Shown here: one piece after another, positions 47,301 to 59,654 of the stretch
How positions within the stretch are numbered: position 1 is the first letter of the stretch
Layout of the letters: each line of letters opens with the position of its first letter
From: Certhia americana
Taxonomy: Eukaryota; Chordata; Aves; Passeriformes; Certhiidae
Direction of reading: 5' to 3'
Length of the DNA: 64,000 bases
Assembly: GCA_018697195.1 (NCBI GenBank)
Contig: CM031864.1
Span: forward strand, 12,768,809 to 12,832,808
Translations under genes and position numbers: made by a program
Notes under the pieces: generated by a model
Database searches by the model: none
What the model was told of the DNA's origin: nothing
The model's input: only the letters and a program-made list of their open reading frames with translations

Positions 47301-50300
47301 TGGAAGTAAAGAGAAAAAAAATTAGTACAATTTAACGTTTAGGAGAATAACATATAAAATTACAGTGCCTTGAAGGCAATAAAGATATTTTAATATCTTA
47401 ATATAATTTTTAATCTGTGGGATTTTTTAATTAGTAAGAATTGGAAAAGTGAAGTTCTAATTAATTTTTTTAAATATGCAGGAAATGATATTGTTCTTTC
47501 TAACAGTACATATGCGTGGATTAGTAACTTAAAAAAAAAATTTTTTTTTGCTTGAACTGATAATTACATTAGTAGTTCATAATCTATTAATAAGAATGTA
47601 ACTTTCATGTACTTTGGTTAAAAGACATGTTCCAAAACAGAAAAAAATCATTAGATATGTGCAGTACAATCTTCAGTGTACTGGCAAAATACACAAGTGG
47701 AACACAGTGGAAGTGAAAGCAAATTTTTAGGAGCAAGCATTTGAACTTCACAATTTTTATCAATGATGTGTCTCTGGAGAGCTGTGGGTCACAGCAGCAG
47801 GAACTTCTGTGCCTACTCAAACTGCAGACCTGGGAACGTTTTGAAGGTTACCACTGCAGTGCTTCAGAGTAAGCAGCTTTTGTGTGCCCAGCACTGCACC
47901 CTTCACCACACTACAGAAGAGAAAGGAAGCTAATTTTCTCATCCCTTAGATTTTACATTGTGTGGCACAAATTCTGATGAGCTTTTGCCTGTATGTTGTG
48001 TAAACAGTGGTACTATCTGCAATGTTTCAGTTTGTTGATGTCCTGTGGCACTGGATTCCTTGAATTCCACAGGCTGCATTTGCATGAAATTTGGCTTCTA
48101 ACTTTCCTGTTATTTCTCACTTTGAACATTAGTTTGGGAAGACAAAGGAGTGTGATCTCTGTTTTCTGAGCCCTGTTGCAGCAAGAGTTGTTTTATGGGA
48201 ACAAAGCACCTGCAGAGAACAGAGGACAAGGACAAGAATGTATTTGTTGGTGAGCACACAACTGTAACAAACTGCCCGGAGCTGCAAGCAGTTTGAATTT
48301 GGCTGTGTGTTGATCTGTTATTATCTGTGTGCTGTCCTCTCCGCTGGGAGGGGTGGGATCTGAATGGATGGGGCCCTCCATCCTCCTGAGGGTCTCTTGG
48401 CTTTTGAGGAGTTTTGTACTTTGTTACCTGTGCTTACCCAGATACTTGTGAGGTGTCAATGAGCATGTAAGGGGTTCTGTGTTTTGTATATATTGACTAA
48501 GGAGATGTTTCTTAGTATCAGGGGTTCTTAAGTAAGATTTTCTTATACAACCTGAGAACATTTGCTATGGCACATGTTTCTTATAGAATGACTGTACAGA
48601 TAATAACTGATCTCTATTTAAAAGATCCCAAGCTATGCGATATCATTGAGCTGGACTGGGCTGTATGTAAATACATTGTCATCCAGATACCAAATGGGTG
48701 AACCAGGTTAATGAATCTTTGTTCTTTCTTTGCAGCTGGTAACAGTGAAAACCATCTCATTTTGGCATCCTGCTATTTATTCCATTATTTTCTGCCCCTT
48801 CAAGCTGCTGGTGTTTTAATTTCTATATTGAAGCTTACAGATAACAGAGAAGTCCAGGAGAGAGCCCAGCCCTTGCTGACTCACTCCTGCTCATCGAAAG
48901 GTAAAGATAAATTCTATAGAGCTGTGGATTTGAGGTTTAAGGAAATCTAAGCCTCCACAGTGGAAAAAGTACTCTGTAACAAAAATAGTAACCCCAAATT
49001 GCTTCAGAGTCCAAAGCTGCAGAACAAGTTGTGAGTGTTCATCCTTAGATGGTGAGCAATTTTTTTCAATACATTTTTTTCAACACAGAGATGAAAGAAA
49101 ACAAGTGACATCCAGAGGAACTTCACAATCCTCTTTTTAATGGGGACTGCAAGGTATGTGTGAGAGGAAAGGCAAGGGAGTCTTAGCAAACCTGATGCCT
49201 TTAAAAACAAAATGGGTGAGTCAAATCTATATAGACATTATATAGATATGGAAAGAGTTGCATTTAAATTTCATACTGGTTAAATGCTCTTATAAATACA
49301 CAAGAATGGGCAATGAACCCTCGACTTCTGTTAGTTCAGAATCTACTTACATGTTTTAGTGTGTACATACACATGGAATTGGTGATTGGGTTCTTGATTT
49401 TACTGCTAGACATTTTCAGTCATCTCAGCTTCTCTACATCCCATTCTCCGATCAGCTAAAATCTTTCTGAATATCCCATCTTTTCTCCACTGATAATTTT
49501 AAGTAGTGATGGGACATAATAAAACTGGCACCTCACAGTTTGTAAAGAGTGAAGACACTTCTTTAGAAGCAAATATTGCATGAAGAAATACAGTTTTCCA
49601 AAGAAATAGCCCTTATAAGGAACATTTTCAAGAAACACACAATGAGGTCTATCATTGAATAGCTGAACCAAGAGCTTTTATTTATGAAATCATACTTTAT
49701 TTGTGAGAACCACAGTGACTGAGTTTCAGGCAGAGAGCAGAGACAAAACTCTGTGGGGAAGACTAGTGAGTGTGTAACCCCAGACCTTTCTCTCCATCTG
49801 TAGGCTAGGGGAAATACTTTCAAGTGACAGTAACACAAGAAATTAAAACATTCCCTTGACATCAGAGACAATAATTCAGTCTTTGTTTCCAGATGAAAGC
49901 ACAGACATTTGCTTGCCACTGCGACAGAAGTAATTTCAAAACAAGAAGTGTTAGGGAGCACTCCATGGGCTACAATGAACTACAGGTTTATTGCCTTTTA
50001 TATCTTTTGTATCATTTTCATTCTGCCTGGATTTACTCAGGGAATCTTGGAAAGATTTAAAATTATGTGGGACTGAGAGGAGATAATGGTATATGTATTT
50101 GATACAAAGTATAAGCATCCTGCCACCTGAAGATTTATTTTTTAGCATACAGGTAGATGTGCTCAAAAAGACCATTTGATGATATAGAATAAGAGATGTG
50201 AAAACAGCCTGACCCACTAGTCAGGACTTAGCAATCTGGGCTATGCATACGTGGCCAAAAAAGGACAATAACCTTGTTTGTGGGGTGCCAGCTATCTGGC

Positions 50301-53300
50301 TGAATAGCAAAGATTTATTCTGGCAAAGCTGTCAGTATGGAAAAGAGCAAATGGCAAAAGCAGGGTGTGATAGAAAAACAATTCAAACAAGAAAACAAAC
50401 AGCTGGTTTGAGTTGGGTCAACCCATATTCTAGTTTTTGACACCCATGCACAGAGAATGCAAGCTGACTAGAAAAATTCACAGATAAAACTGATGTGCTC
50501 CCTAAGGGATTCAGTTTGGTGAAATTCCGGGATTAAAGAGGTTTTTATAGACATAAAAATATTAGTACAACAGTCAGCTGTATGATCAGTCTTTATTGAA
50601 ACAGTTATTTAAAATATGTCTATAAAAAATTTATAAATAATGCAAAATATTAGTAAGGATGTAGATATGATTTTGTTCATTCAAGACTGACTAGTCTAGC
50701 AGTTTTCAATGCCTTTTGAAGGCTTAATAGATACAGAAAAATCCTTGAGACTAGTTAAAGATTTGTCTTGTGTTTCTTTTCTTTTATCTTGAAAATGGAG
50801 ATAAAAACAGTTTCTTTTACTCATTTGCCTTGTTTGTTCCAACTCTGGGCCTTGAATTTCAAGAACCATAATTTCTATTCAGTCGTCTCTCTGACCTCAG
50901 TAGCCCTGACCTCAGGCTGGTGTTTTCAAGCATTGCAGCTAAAATGATAACAATATAAATGTTACCAGTAATAGACATGACATCTGATCATGGGAATAGG
51001 TCTGTAAATATTTTTTTCACTTTCCTGCTCAAGACAAAAGAAGTATTTCTGAATTACTGGAAAGTAATTTTTTATCTCTTCTTAGTAAGAACAGTGTCCA
51101 TGGTTACCTTGCTGCTGCCAGTCAAGCCAAGTGTTGTTATCAAGGTCTGACTGTCAGCAGTCATACATAATAAAACTGATGATGTTTATAGGTGTTTTAT
51201 TAGTCAAAATTATATTCCAGCTGAAAGGTTTGCTAAAGATGAAATGGAATTTCATTTTACATTAAACAGGAAAAAGTGCAAAGGAAAAATATCCTATTAG
51301 AGACAATGAACTGTATGCAGGCTTACAAATTTGACCCTCATTTTGGAAACAAATCTCTAATCTTGCTGTGCAAGCAACACATGCTGCACAATAATAGCAC
51401 AGCCATAACATCAGGTTTTAAAAACTGCACATTCAGTGTGACAGACTTCCTTGGAAATGGTGTAAATCTTGTGGAATGTAAGTCAAAGGCAGGTTAATGC
51501 TGAAAATCTCTGGTGACCCACTTGGAATGTTGCACTGCTCTATCTCCTGGCAAGTGTCTCACACGGACCCAAATTGCATGGCAGATAGTCCTTGCAGCAG
51601 GCTGTGGATAGGAAAGTGGCTTCTCTTGGGAACTAACTAAAGTAGAGCCATGTTTTCCTAGGAGGTCATTTAGTTGTCTTTGATATTTGAATTTTAGGTC
51701 CTTCCCCATTCCTAAGAAGTCCAAGTGCCTCAAAGGCCAAGTGCATCTATACCTGTACTGCTTCATCTTGATGGGATGTTGCACTGCGTGAGACTAGGGG
51801 TTAATTCTCCAAGGACATACAAGATATTTCATGCTTACAGTCAAGGCATGTAACCCTTGGTTGTCCTGGTACCCCAGAGGATCAGTAGGGCTCAAGGGTG
51901 GGTTTCTTGGAAACAGGTGTGCTCAGAGCTGTGCCGGTAGGCTGGGGGGAAATGTCCTTTCCCTCAGGCAGGCACATTGGGTGTGAGGCAGAAAGCTTTG
52001 TACATGAAGCAGTGCCTCTTGCATGATCCCTGATCTTGTGGTGCTGACCTGGAAATGCAACTGTCCAGAAAATCTCATCCCCATTGTAGAGAGGGTAAGA
52101 TGTGCTAGAAAAGACAAAGGAAGATTAACTATAACATACTATTCCTTTTAAAATCGTCTTTACTCTAAAATTCTTGAGGGTATTTATTCTAAAATCCTTT
52201 AGATTATTCATTCCTGGATAGGGGATTCTCAATTTTGCTTTCTTTTTACTGCAACCTAATTAAATATTGAAACAGAGGGGTATGATGACCCCATTAAATG
52301 GATGACTGCTGTAATCACAGAACATTTTTGGAATTAAATGGAAAGGTTTCCTGTTCCAGGTGCAGGCAGTACCATGGATACCAAGGGTATGTACAGTCCC
52401 AAAGATGAATGCATAAGGATAGTGAAGCTGCATTCATGCTACTCCTACAGTAATTACATTACATTAATGTTACTCTTACACATAACTTCTCTCTGACCCA
52501 GGAAATACAATAGCTTGTACTTCAGTGAAAGAGAAGAAAGTATGTCTGCACTGTGCCATGGAGGGGCAATGCAGAGACATTCAAGCTGCTGCAGAACTGA
52601 AATAATATAATTGCACTAGCATGTTGCAAATAAGGTCTGCCAAGGGGACTGGCATCATTATCTAACCTCGTGATTATGGAGCTTGGCCAAGAGTGATGTA
52701 TTCCTGGTCCCAGTCTCACTGTCCTTGATTATTTCTGGCTTGTATTTGTTTTTTAATCCAGATGCTATCTGATGTTAGGTATTTGAGCATCCCAGGGAGC
52801 AGAAACTGAGTCCCATGTCTCTTCTACTCAAATCCAGGTTGGTCCTTCTTTGCAGGCTCTGCATTTTCCCCCAGGAAGTAGAAGCTGTAGTTTCAGCCCT
52901 CCTCAGCAAGGAAAAGCCTGGAATTCAGGTCTACCACTTCCTGAGCAAATACTCTATTCAGGTATTATGTAAAAGGCCATGTCTGCGAATAAAAACTTGG
53001 CATATATTAAAGTTGCTTAAAGCATACCAAATAAATCAGGCTCTTCAGGAGGGACAGCTAGTTTGTAAATCCCAAGCAGCCTTTGTTGACAGAGAAGTGC
53101 TTAGATTGCCAGCTCAGCTTGGGTTTTTCAGAAATCTAGTGCAAAATCCCTTTGTGTCTTCAGTTTTCATTACCCTCTGAGCTGCAAGGTGGAGTATTCG
53201 TGTTTGGCATTCAGGATGAGGTGCTTTGCCTGTCCTGTGCACCTATAGCAGCTCACCCAGAGCCCCTTTCCTGTAAAAGGGTTTGTGGCCAAAGAGCCAC

Positions 53301-56300
53301 AGTGCAGTGAGAACAGGAGCAGTGCTGGATTGTTTGAGGGCACAAGCCTGGCAGGGGAGAGCACCCAGTGAATCAAAATTCAGAACAGGAGACTGGTGAT
53401 TGTATCAAGAGGGAAAGAACAAACAGATCCCCAGTCTGCTTGCATGTTCAAAAGCTGCTTATTAAAAAAAAAAAAAGGTTATAGGTAGAACGAAGACGCT
53501 AACTTTAAAAGAATTGTATAAGCCCAAATTTTAATTGAGTTTTGAAAGGGAACTGCCTTTTAATACACACTTCAGAAGTTACCATCTCACCCCTGTTAAT
53601 TTCCCCAAAAGTGATGCTTACTGCTTACAAACTGAGCACTCAGAGCAACTGTCCAGAGGCTGTGGCCTAAGCAACCAGATAACTTAATAACAAATGACAG
53701 CAAATTCTTTTGTGCAGCTAGGCTGCTTTTGGCTAACTGCTCAGGATGTCCTGGAAAACGATGTCTAATGTCAACAACACTTGTGTCTTGGTTCTCCTCT
53801 CAGATATGTGAAATTAGAAAGCCTGATACGTCTGTCTTGGGTACTCAGAAACTTCTTACTACTCTGGCACCTTTCCCCAGACAGTATTAACTCTCCAACT
53901 GAGTTACACAATGGTTTATACATACTAAATCTATTTATGTGTTCATAGCATAAGGATTGTCAGGGCTTATTTGCATTTGTGGTTTATAAAACCTGAACAT
54001 GATTTCCTGAATGCGTGACGGGGCCCTATATTGTCTCCTGATATGCCCTGAAAAACAACCTCCTAATGACTTTTAGCCTATTCCTAAGGCTGCTTACATT
54101 ACTGTAAAGTTGTTGAGTTACCTCTAACAGAGCCAGCAGCTCACTACTGAAATTTCATTCCCTTGTGAGATGGTAAAGCAACTCTTTTTCTCAGCTGCAT
54201 TAGTTGTCTCGCTGCAGATAACTCGGTCCAGATTTACATAGGTGTTGGATGTCACAGCTGCGTGTCCCAGTGGCAGCCAAAGGCACCCGGGAGTGCTCAG
54301 TGCTTGCTGAAAAATGACACTATTCAGATTTCAAATTTACCACTGCAAATTAGAGGAGTGGAGAGTATGAGGCAATGAAGGATGGGATTTATTTGCATTC
54401 TCCTGATTCCTGTATACTGGTGTGACTACTAAATATATTTTGAGATCCCCTGAGTCTTAGTGAGAATGCAATTTTTTTTTTTTTTTGTCTTAACAAGGAA
54501 AGGAAGAAAATGATGGATGAAATTGGATGTCACAAATTTTATTTAAACATGCTCTCATTGATTTGCATTTTATTTCTTGGTCTGACTGGAATAGGAAAAT
54601 CCTACTTTTTTCAGCTCTCCAAGTTCTGTGATAGGAGTACCCCCTAAAGAGCTGATAAAACAAGTGTGACAACTCAAGATAAATAATTGCTCCTGGCTAA
54701 TTGTTTCCAAACTACAGATGCAGTTACATAGCCAAAAGTCATCGTGGCCAGTTCATAGAACAGCTGTTTCATATAGAAATGCTGTGATTCATTTTGTATT
54801 CCTGTCCATTATGTGCTCTTGGTGAATTTAGTGTAATTACGTGTAGAAAAAGGTTATTACTTTTTTTGAGGAAAGCTCTGCAAGCTGCCATTTTTCAGCA
54901 CTGTATTTCTGTGCTGTATTATTCCTCTCTACAAGATGCAGCCAGAAAGGTGTGTCAGAAAGACATTATCTTCAAAAAACACGTGAAAGGTGTCAGTCTG
55001 ATTTTAACACAGTTTTGTGCAATTTATATTTGCTTTCTGCCACATTAACTGTTAACTGTCCTGTTTGGTAAAGATGCATGCTGATAGGAAAAAAATCCAA
55101 ATGAGAAATGGCAGGATTTTCTAAAGAAAATTGTGAGAAATTTAGCTGGGCTGTTCCTTCTATTGCAACAAATAAACAAACTGCCATACCAATAGCTGAG
55201 ATCCTGCCCAAATTTGGCTCTTTACCCATGGCAATGGATGTGGAAGTGAAGCCGCAGTGATCTTGTCTTTTAATTTTCCTGGGTGTTTGCTCTGTTATCT
55301 CACTTTCCTTCCTATAAAATGGGATATTAATCCTTCTTTCATTCAGAGAATTAGTTGGGTTTTGTGAAGTCTTTTGGTACTATTAATGAAGGATTTCCTC
55401 TGCAATTTAACTCATCTCTCCTTCTTTGCACAGACAATCCTCACTACACCAGGAACCTTTCTTTGCAGAGTCAGATTTGCTGTTTTTTATTAGGAGCTGA
55501 TGAATGTAAAAGCTGAGATTTTCCCTGAGAATCTGGGAGTGAATCTGAAATCACTTCAGTGAAAAGTGAGCCAGCATGGTGAGTTTTATATCCCTAAATT
55601 AGCACTGAAGAGAAGGAGAAAACTTAAGGAGTATTTTCACAGGAAAGCCTCAGTGTGCTGGTGAGTAGGAAAATAAAGTATTCTTCATCCATGAATCATG
55701 CTCACTCCCGGGGAGGAGAGATAGATACTTATTGCTCTTGCCATTTACCCTCTAGCCAGCTGTCTGAAGAAGAGTCATGCACCTATAGCCACATGTTGGA
55801 AATATCTTCTCTGCTCTCTCGAGTTGTTGTAATGGTTAGAACAAAGAAGAATTGTGAAGGACTTCATTATTCTCCCCATTTAATTTTGCAGGATGCCCTT
55901 TGGTGCTTCGGTTCTGCTGTACAGCAGAGTCATTCTGATTGATGTATACATCTGGTGGACACCAAAATAAGGCTCCCATTACTAAGAAATACTGACTTTG
56001 AAGTCATGAATTACAAAAAGAAGAAAGAAAGCAGTAAGACCATTTTGAAAATATGAAGTAGCAATGCTTACTAATTTAGCAGATATAGCACAGAATGAGA
56101 ACACCAAAAAAGCAAATAACCCCCCTCTAAAGTATGGGACTCTAGCGCTAGCAAGCACCAGTTCAGTCTTATCTCCCATGGATACAGTTGGACACAGCAG
56201 CAGGAGTGTTATTTTCTCCCTGCATGATACGAGTCACTTCCACAGGAGACAAAATGCAATCCTAAGAGCTAAGCTCTAGGTGTTTCATATTTGCTGAATC

Positions 56301-57014
56301 TCTTGCTTTGAGTCATTGATTTCTTCACATCGAATCTCATCTCTGGCCCAGTTAGTGAGCCATTAAGTGAGGAGTCTACTGTGTTGATGAAATAATAATT
56401 CTGTTTACAGAGTGCCTTCTCACCAAGGCACTGTAGGTGCAGCACACTGTCTGCTTAATTCACACTCTTTTAATAATTAAAGCTTTTCTACCTAATGTCT
56501 GTGTGAAAAACTGAATTCTTGTGTGAGCTTCAACCAGAAGCAATTGCAGAGAGGCTTCCTGGGGAGCAGTTCCTAGAAGGTTGCCCATTTGTTTGGTGCC
56601 AGAGCAGAGTTTCCTCTAGAATGAGGAAAACCTTTCCTTTTTTTGAGGAGGGTGCTCAGGCCTTGTACTCAAGCACATCAGCTGAACGCAGTTGTACTCC
56701 ATTTCTGCCATACTTTTGTCCCATTAGGGATCACCATACGCTGAATACATAAGTTGTGTGACAATTCAAAGTCCTTTTTCACCTTCTAAAAAATTAAGAT
56801 ATGCTGAAATGATACATAGTCCTTAAAAAATAAATTATCTTCTGTTAGTAGAGAAAAAGATAAGCTTAGGGAAAGTAAGGGCTAACATGACTTGTGACAT
56901 CCAGCCCAATCCAGAACAACAGGAGTTTACCTGCCCAGCTGAGGAGTTTCCTAGAGGGAAAAAACCCTTTTTTATATGTTTCTGGGCCATCATCTTCTAC
57001 AAAACTTCGTGGTG
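44361..57014. other. Intergenic, no gene seen
   Basis: Longest featureless block. Seen: an 8-bp-arm palindrome at 47382-47399, an A10T9 palindrome at 47531-47549, a 24-bp-period diverged duplication near 52161-52200, A12 near 53464 and T15 at 54472-54486. ORFs up to 132 codons (49563-49961 minus; 52815-53180 plus, 121 codons) carry no recognisable motif. I see no exon of ADGRL4 or IFI44-family genes. Confidence 0.45.
47531..47549. repeat. A10T9 palindromic tract
   Basis: Ten A followed by nine T, a rigid nucleosome-disfavouring type of sequence. Confidence 0.9.
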
Positions 57015-57069
57015 TTTTTTTTTTTTTTTTTGTTTTTTTTTTTTTTTTTTTTTTGTTTTTTTTTTTTTT
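57015..57069. repeat. Interrupted poly-T tract
   Basis: About 55 bases of T with two single-G interruptions. ORFs of 64-70 codons across it on both strands are homopolymer artefacts. Confidence 0.95.
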
Positions 57070-58002
57070 AATTTTCATGCATAATTAGGGAAAGAAGGAG
57101 AAGGGGAATGATGTATGCTGACTGTTAGATGATGTGCTGTCCCATTCACTAACACCTGCACACTGTGGACTTATATGTGATCAGTTCCTCATGTTCCACT
57201 TAAGATTCCATAAGGGCACTTGCAAAACCTGTCCAGAGCTTTTCCTTCCTGGGCCGCAAAAGCACATCTTTGTATGCTTGGTGAATTTAATCCAGGAGAG
57301 AATAAGTTTTAGTTACAAAGGCAAAAATTTTGCTTTAAACTTAAGGGCTTGTGTCTCCTTTATTTCCCTTCTGTGGACATTCATGAAGTTTTTGTAAAAA
57401 GAGACATTAGGGCTCTGTACATGCCTTGTGTGGGTGTAAAAATGGTACACAAAAACAAGGATGTAAAAGATCATATGCCATAATCCTGAAGTGACTTTAT
57501 TTGTGATTTACATCCGTAGACCTGTTCTTGGACTAATACTGTGTGATTTATTAGATGTAGTGGCTGGATATAGCTCTGAAGTGACCATCTGCAGGGGATA
57601 GCTGAGAAACCAGCTATGAAACATGGTGACTCTCACACCTGACTTACAGGACTTCCCTTAACTTGTGGGAAGGTTCCCAGAAGCTGAAGCTCTTGTAGCA
57701 GAATTTAGATTTCAGGCCACATTACTGCTTGTTTTTGAAGTATGCTTTGAACAGGAAGGAAACCTAGCAAGGAACAGATGATAGTCCATGTTGGCCGGAA
57801 TAAATTAATTTGCTTCTTACACTTGTTTGAACATTGTTTTCAGGAAGCAGTGTCTGTTCCCACTGCCACCACTCCTTGGTGGCCATGTCAGGGGGCCACT
57901 GACATACTTAATAGGTTAAGCTCATCAAGCTGAAATATCTTGAAAGTGCCCAGCTTTTTTTTAAAATTTTTTATAATGTTCTTGCATTTCTGTCCTCCCT
58001 GG

Positions 58003-58016
58003 CTAAGAGATGGCGC
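58003..58016 (+). promoter_or_regulatory. Weak CTCF-like site
   Basis: CTAAGAGATGGCGC has a perfect right half (AGATGGCGC) but matches only 11 of 14 positions of the consensus. Confidence 0.12.
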
Positions 58017-59640
58017 AGAGAGAATAATTTCAATTCTCATTGTGTTGTCCCAAACGCTTTCTCTGAAGGCAATAAGCTGCAGTAACAGACGAATAGTTCT
58101 GGTGGCATTAGTCCACCTGTGAACCTGAAAGCTACTGGGTGTCCCGGTGTCTGGCTGCTGACAAAGGTCTGGAGCTCATGTGGGAAGGGTCACCAGACCC
58201 CCAGGAAAGGTGTTGGTTGAAAGCAAATGTCTTTGGCTAAACTGCACCCACATGGCACCATTGCTGGTGTGAAGGCAGCGGAGCAGCTAACACAGTCTCC
58301 TCAAAAAATGCCTTTGAAAATATTTTCCCAAGATTTTTACTTTGCTTTTGTCACAAAAAGCAAGGCTAGAAGATAGTTTGAGAGCTCTTTAAGATAATTC
58401 CTTTTTTGCCTTTCCTACAGATGCAGGTAATTGCAGAGAGATTTGGGATCTGTCTAAGTCAGATCCTGCCCATTAAAAAATATATCTCGGTGTTGGATTT
58501 GACATGCAGTGTTGACATCCCTCTTTCTGTAGTAAGTCAGATGATATGTTTAGCAGACAGCTACTTTGACAACTTTCCTTCTGAGAAGTTGGAGAAAAAT
58601 GCTGAAAATTTCCTGTAGCTTTTGACATTTTATGTGCTTGCTGGGCTAATCTTTGTAAAATCCTGATGTTGGGAGGTCACTTACTGATACCAGAGGCAAA
58701 TGCAACTCCAGAGACTGCATTTCATTGCAGTTAGGGAGCTGAACCTCCTGCTACAAAAAATATTGCCTTGCTTACATTAAAGAGAAAAGAGACTTACCAG
58801 CTTCTCAGCTTTGATACCAATTCTGCAGGATCTTTTTAAACCTATCATTTCTTTCCATTAGAAAAGTCACCTGCACAAATCTTTCAAAAAATTATCAAAT
58901 ACTATTTCCTCTTCATAGTTTAAATTATAGCTTGAATGATTCCCTACACAGTTTTCTTTCTCCTTTCACTTTGCTGCACTAGGAACTATCTTCTGTATTT
59001 AAAATAGTTGAATAGCTAAACACCCATATTATGTGATAATGACTAACTCCACATACAGACCCTGAAGCTATTATGAAGAGTTACTGAACAAGACTTGAGC
59101 TGCCTATGTGCTTATTCAGGATAAGCACAGTTCAGATGAAAGCCAGACATGAGCCTTGTAGAGGGAGCCAGTCTGGATGTCTCATTGTATCACCTCCTGC
59201 AATAATAGGAAACACCTAGAGTGGGATCTCAACAGTTTTCTGGAAGCCTTCTGACTGGTTACCATGAATATATTTTATCAAAACAATTCTTTTCCATAGG
59301 ATGCAAAAGATCTAGTTTGTTTTCATTTGTATGGGTTTGAAGAACATCAATGCAAATATGATATTTTTATTTGAATATCTGAGGAGAGTGTTTTGCTTGC
59401 TTGCAGTTATAAAATTTTTAGGGACATGTGTAGCAAAGTGTCCATGTATTTTGGGAGAGTTCCAACCATGAATATTTTTAGTGTGTCTGACATCTGTGTC
59501 TCTAGTAGAAGATACCATCACAGTATCCTTTCTGAAGGTACAAGTAGGTAAAGAGGCTTCTTCTCACAAAATTAGCCATAATGAAAACTGATTATATATT
59601 AATATAAAGGGATTTATTTTGTTAAGTGGCTTGGTCATGT

Positions 59641-59654
59641 TTGCCCTCTAGTGG
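59641..59654 (-). promoter_or_regulatory. Candidate CTCF site (best match in window)
   Basis: On the minus strand, CCACTAGAGGGCAA matches 13 of 14 positions of CCASYAGRKGGCRS, with only the last, weakly constrained position off. About one such match is expected by chance in 64 kb on both strands, so it needs binding data. Confidence 0.35.

Noticed and set aside
52815..53180. 121-codon ORF, plus strand
   Set aside because: Superficially protein-like composition but no recognised motif, no flanking exon structure and no similarity I can name.
57015..57400. Poly-T tract considered as the tail of a minus-strand processed pseudogene
   Set aside because: Sequence to the right, read on the minus strand, does not resemble any mRNA I recognise, and no target-site duplication is evident.
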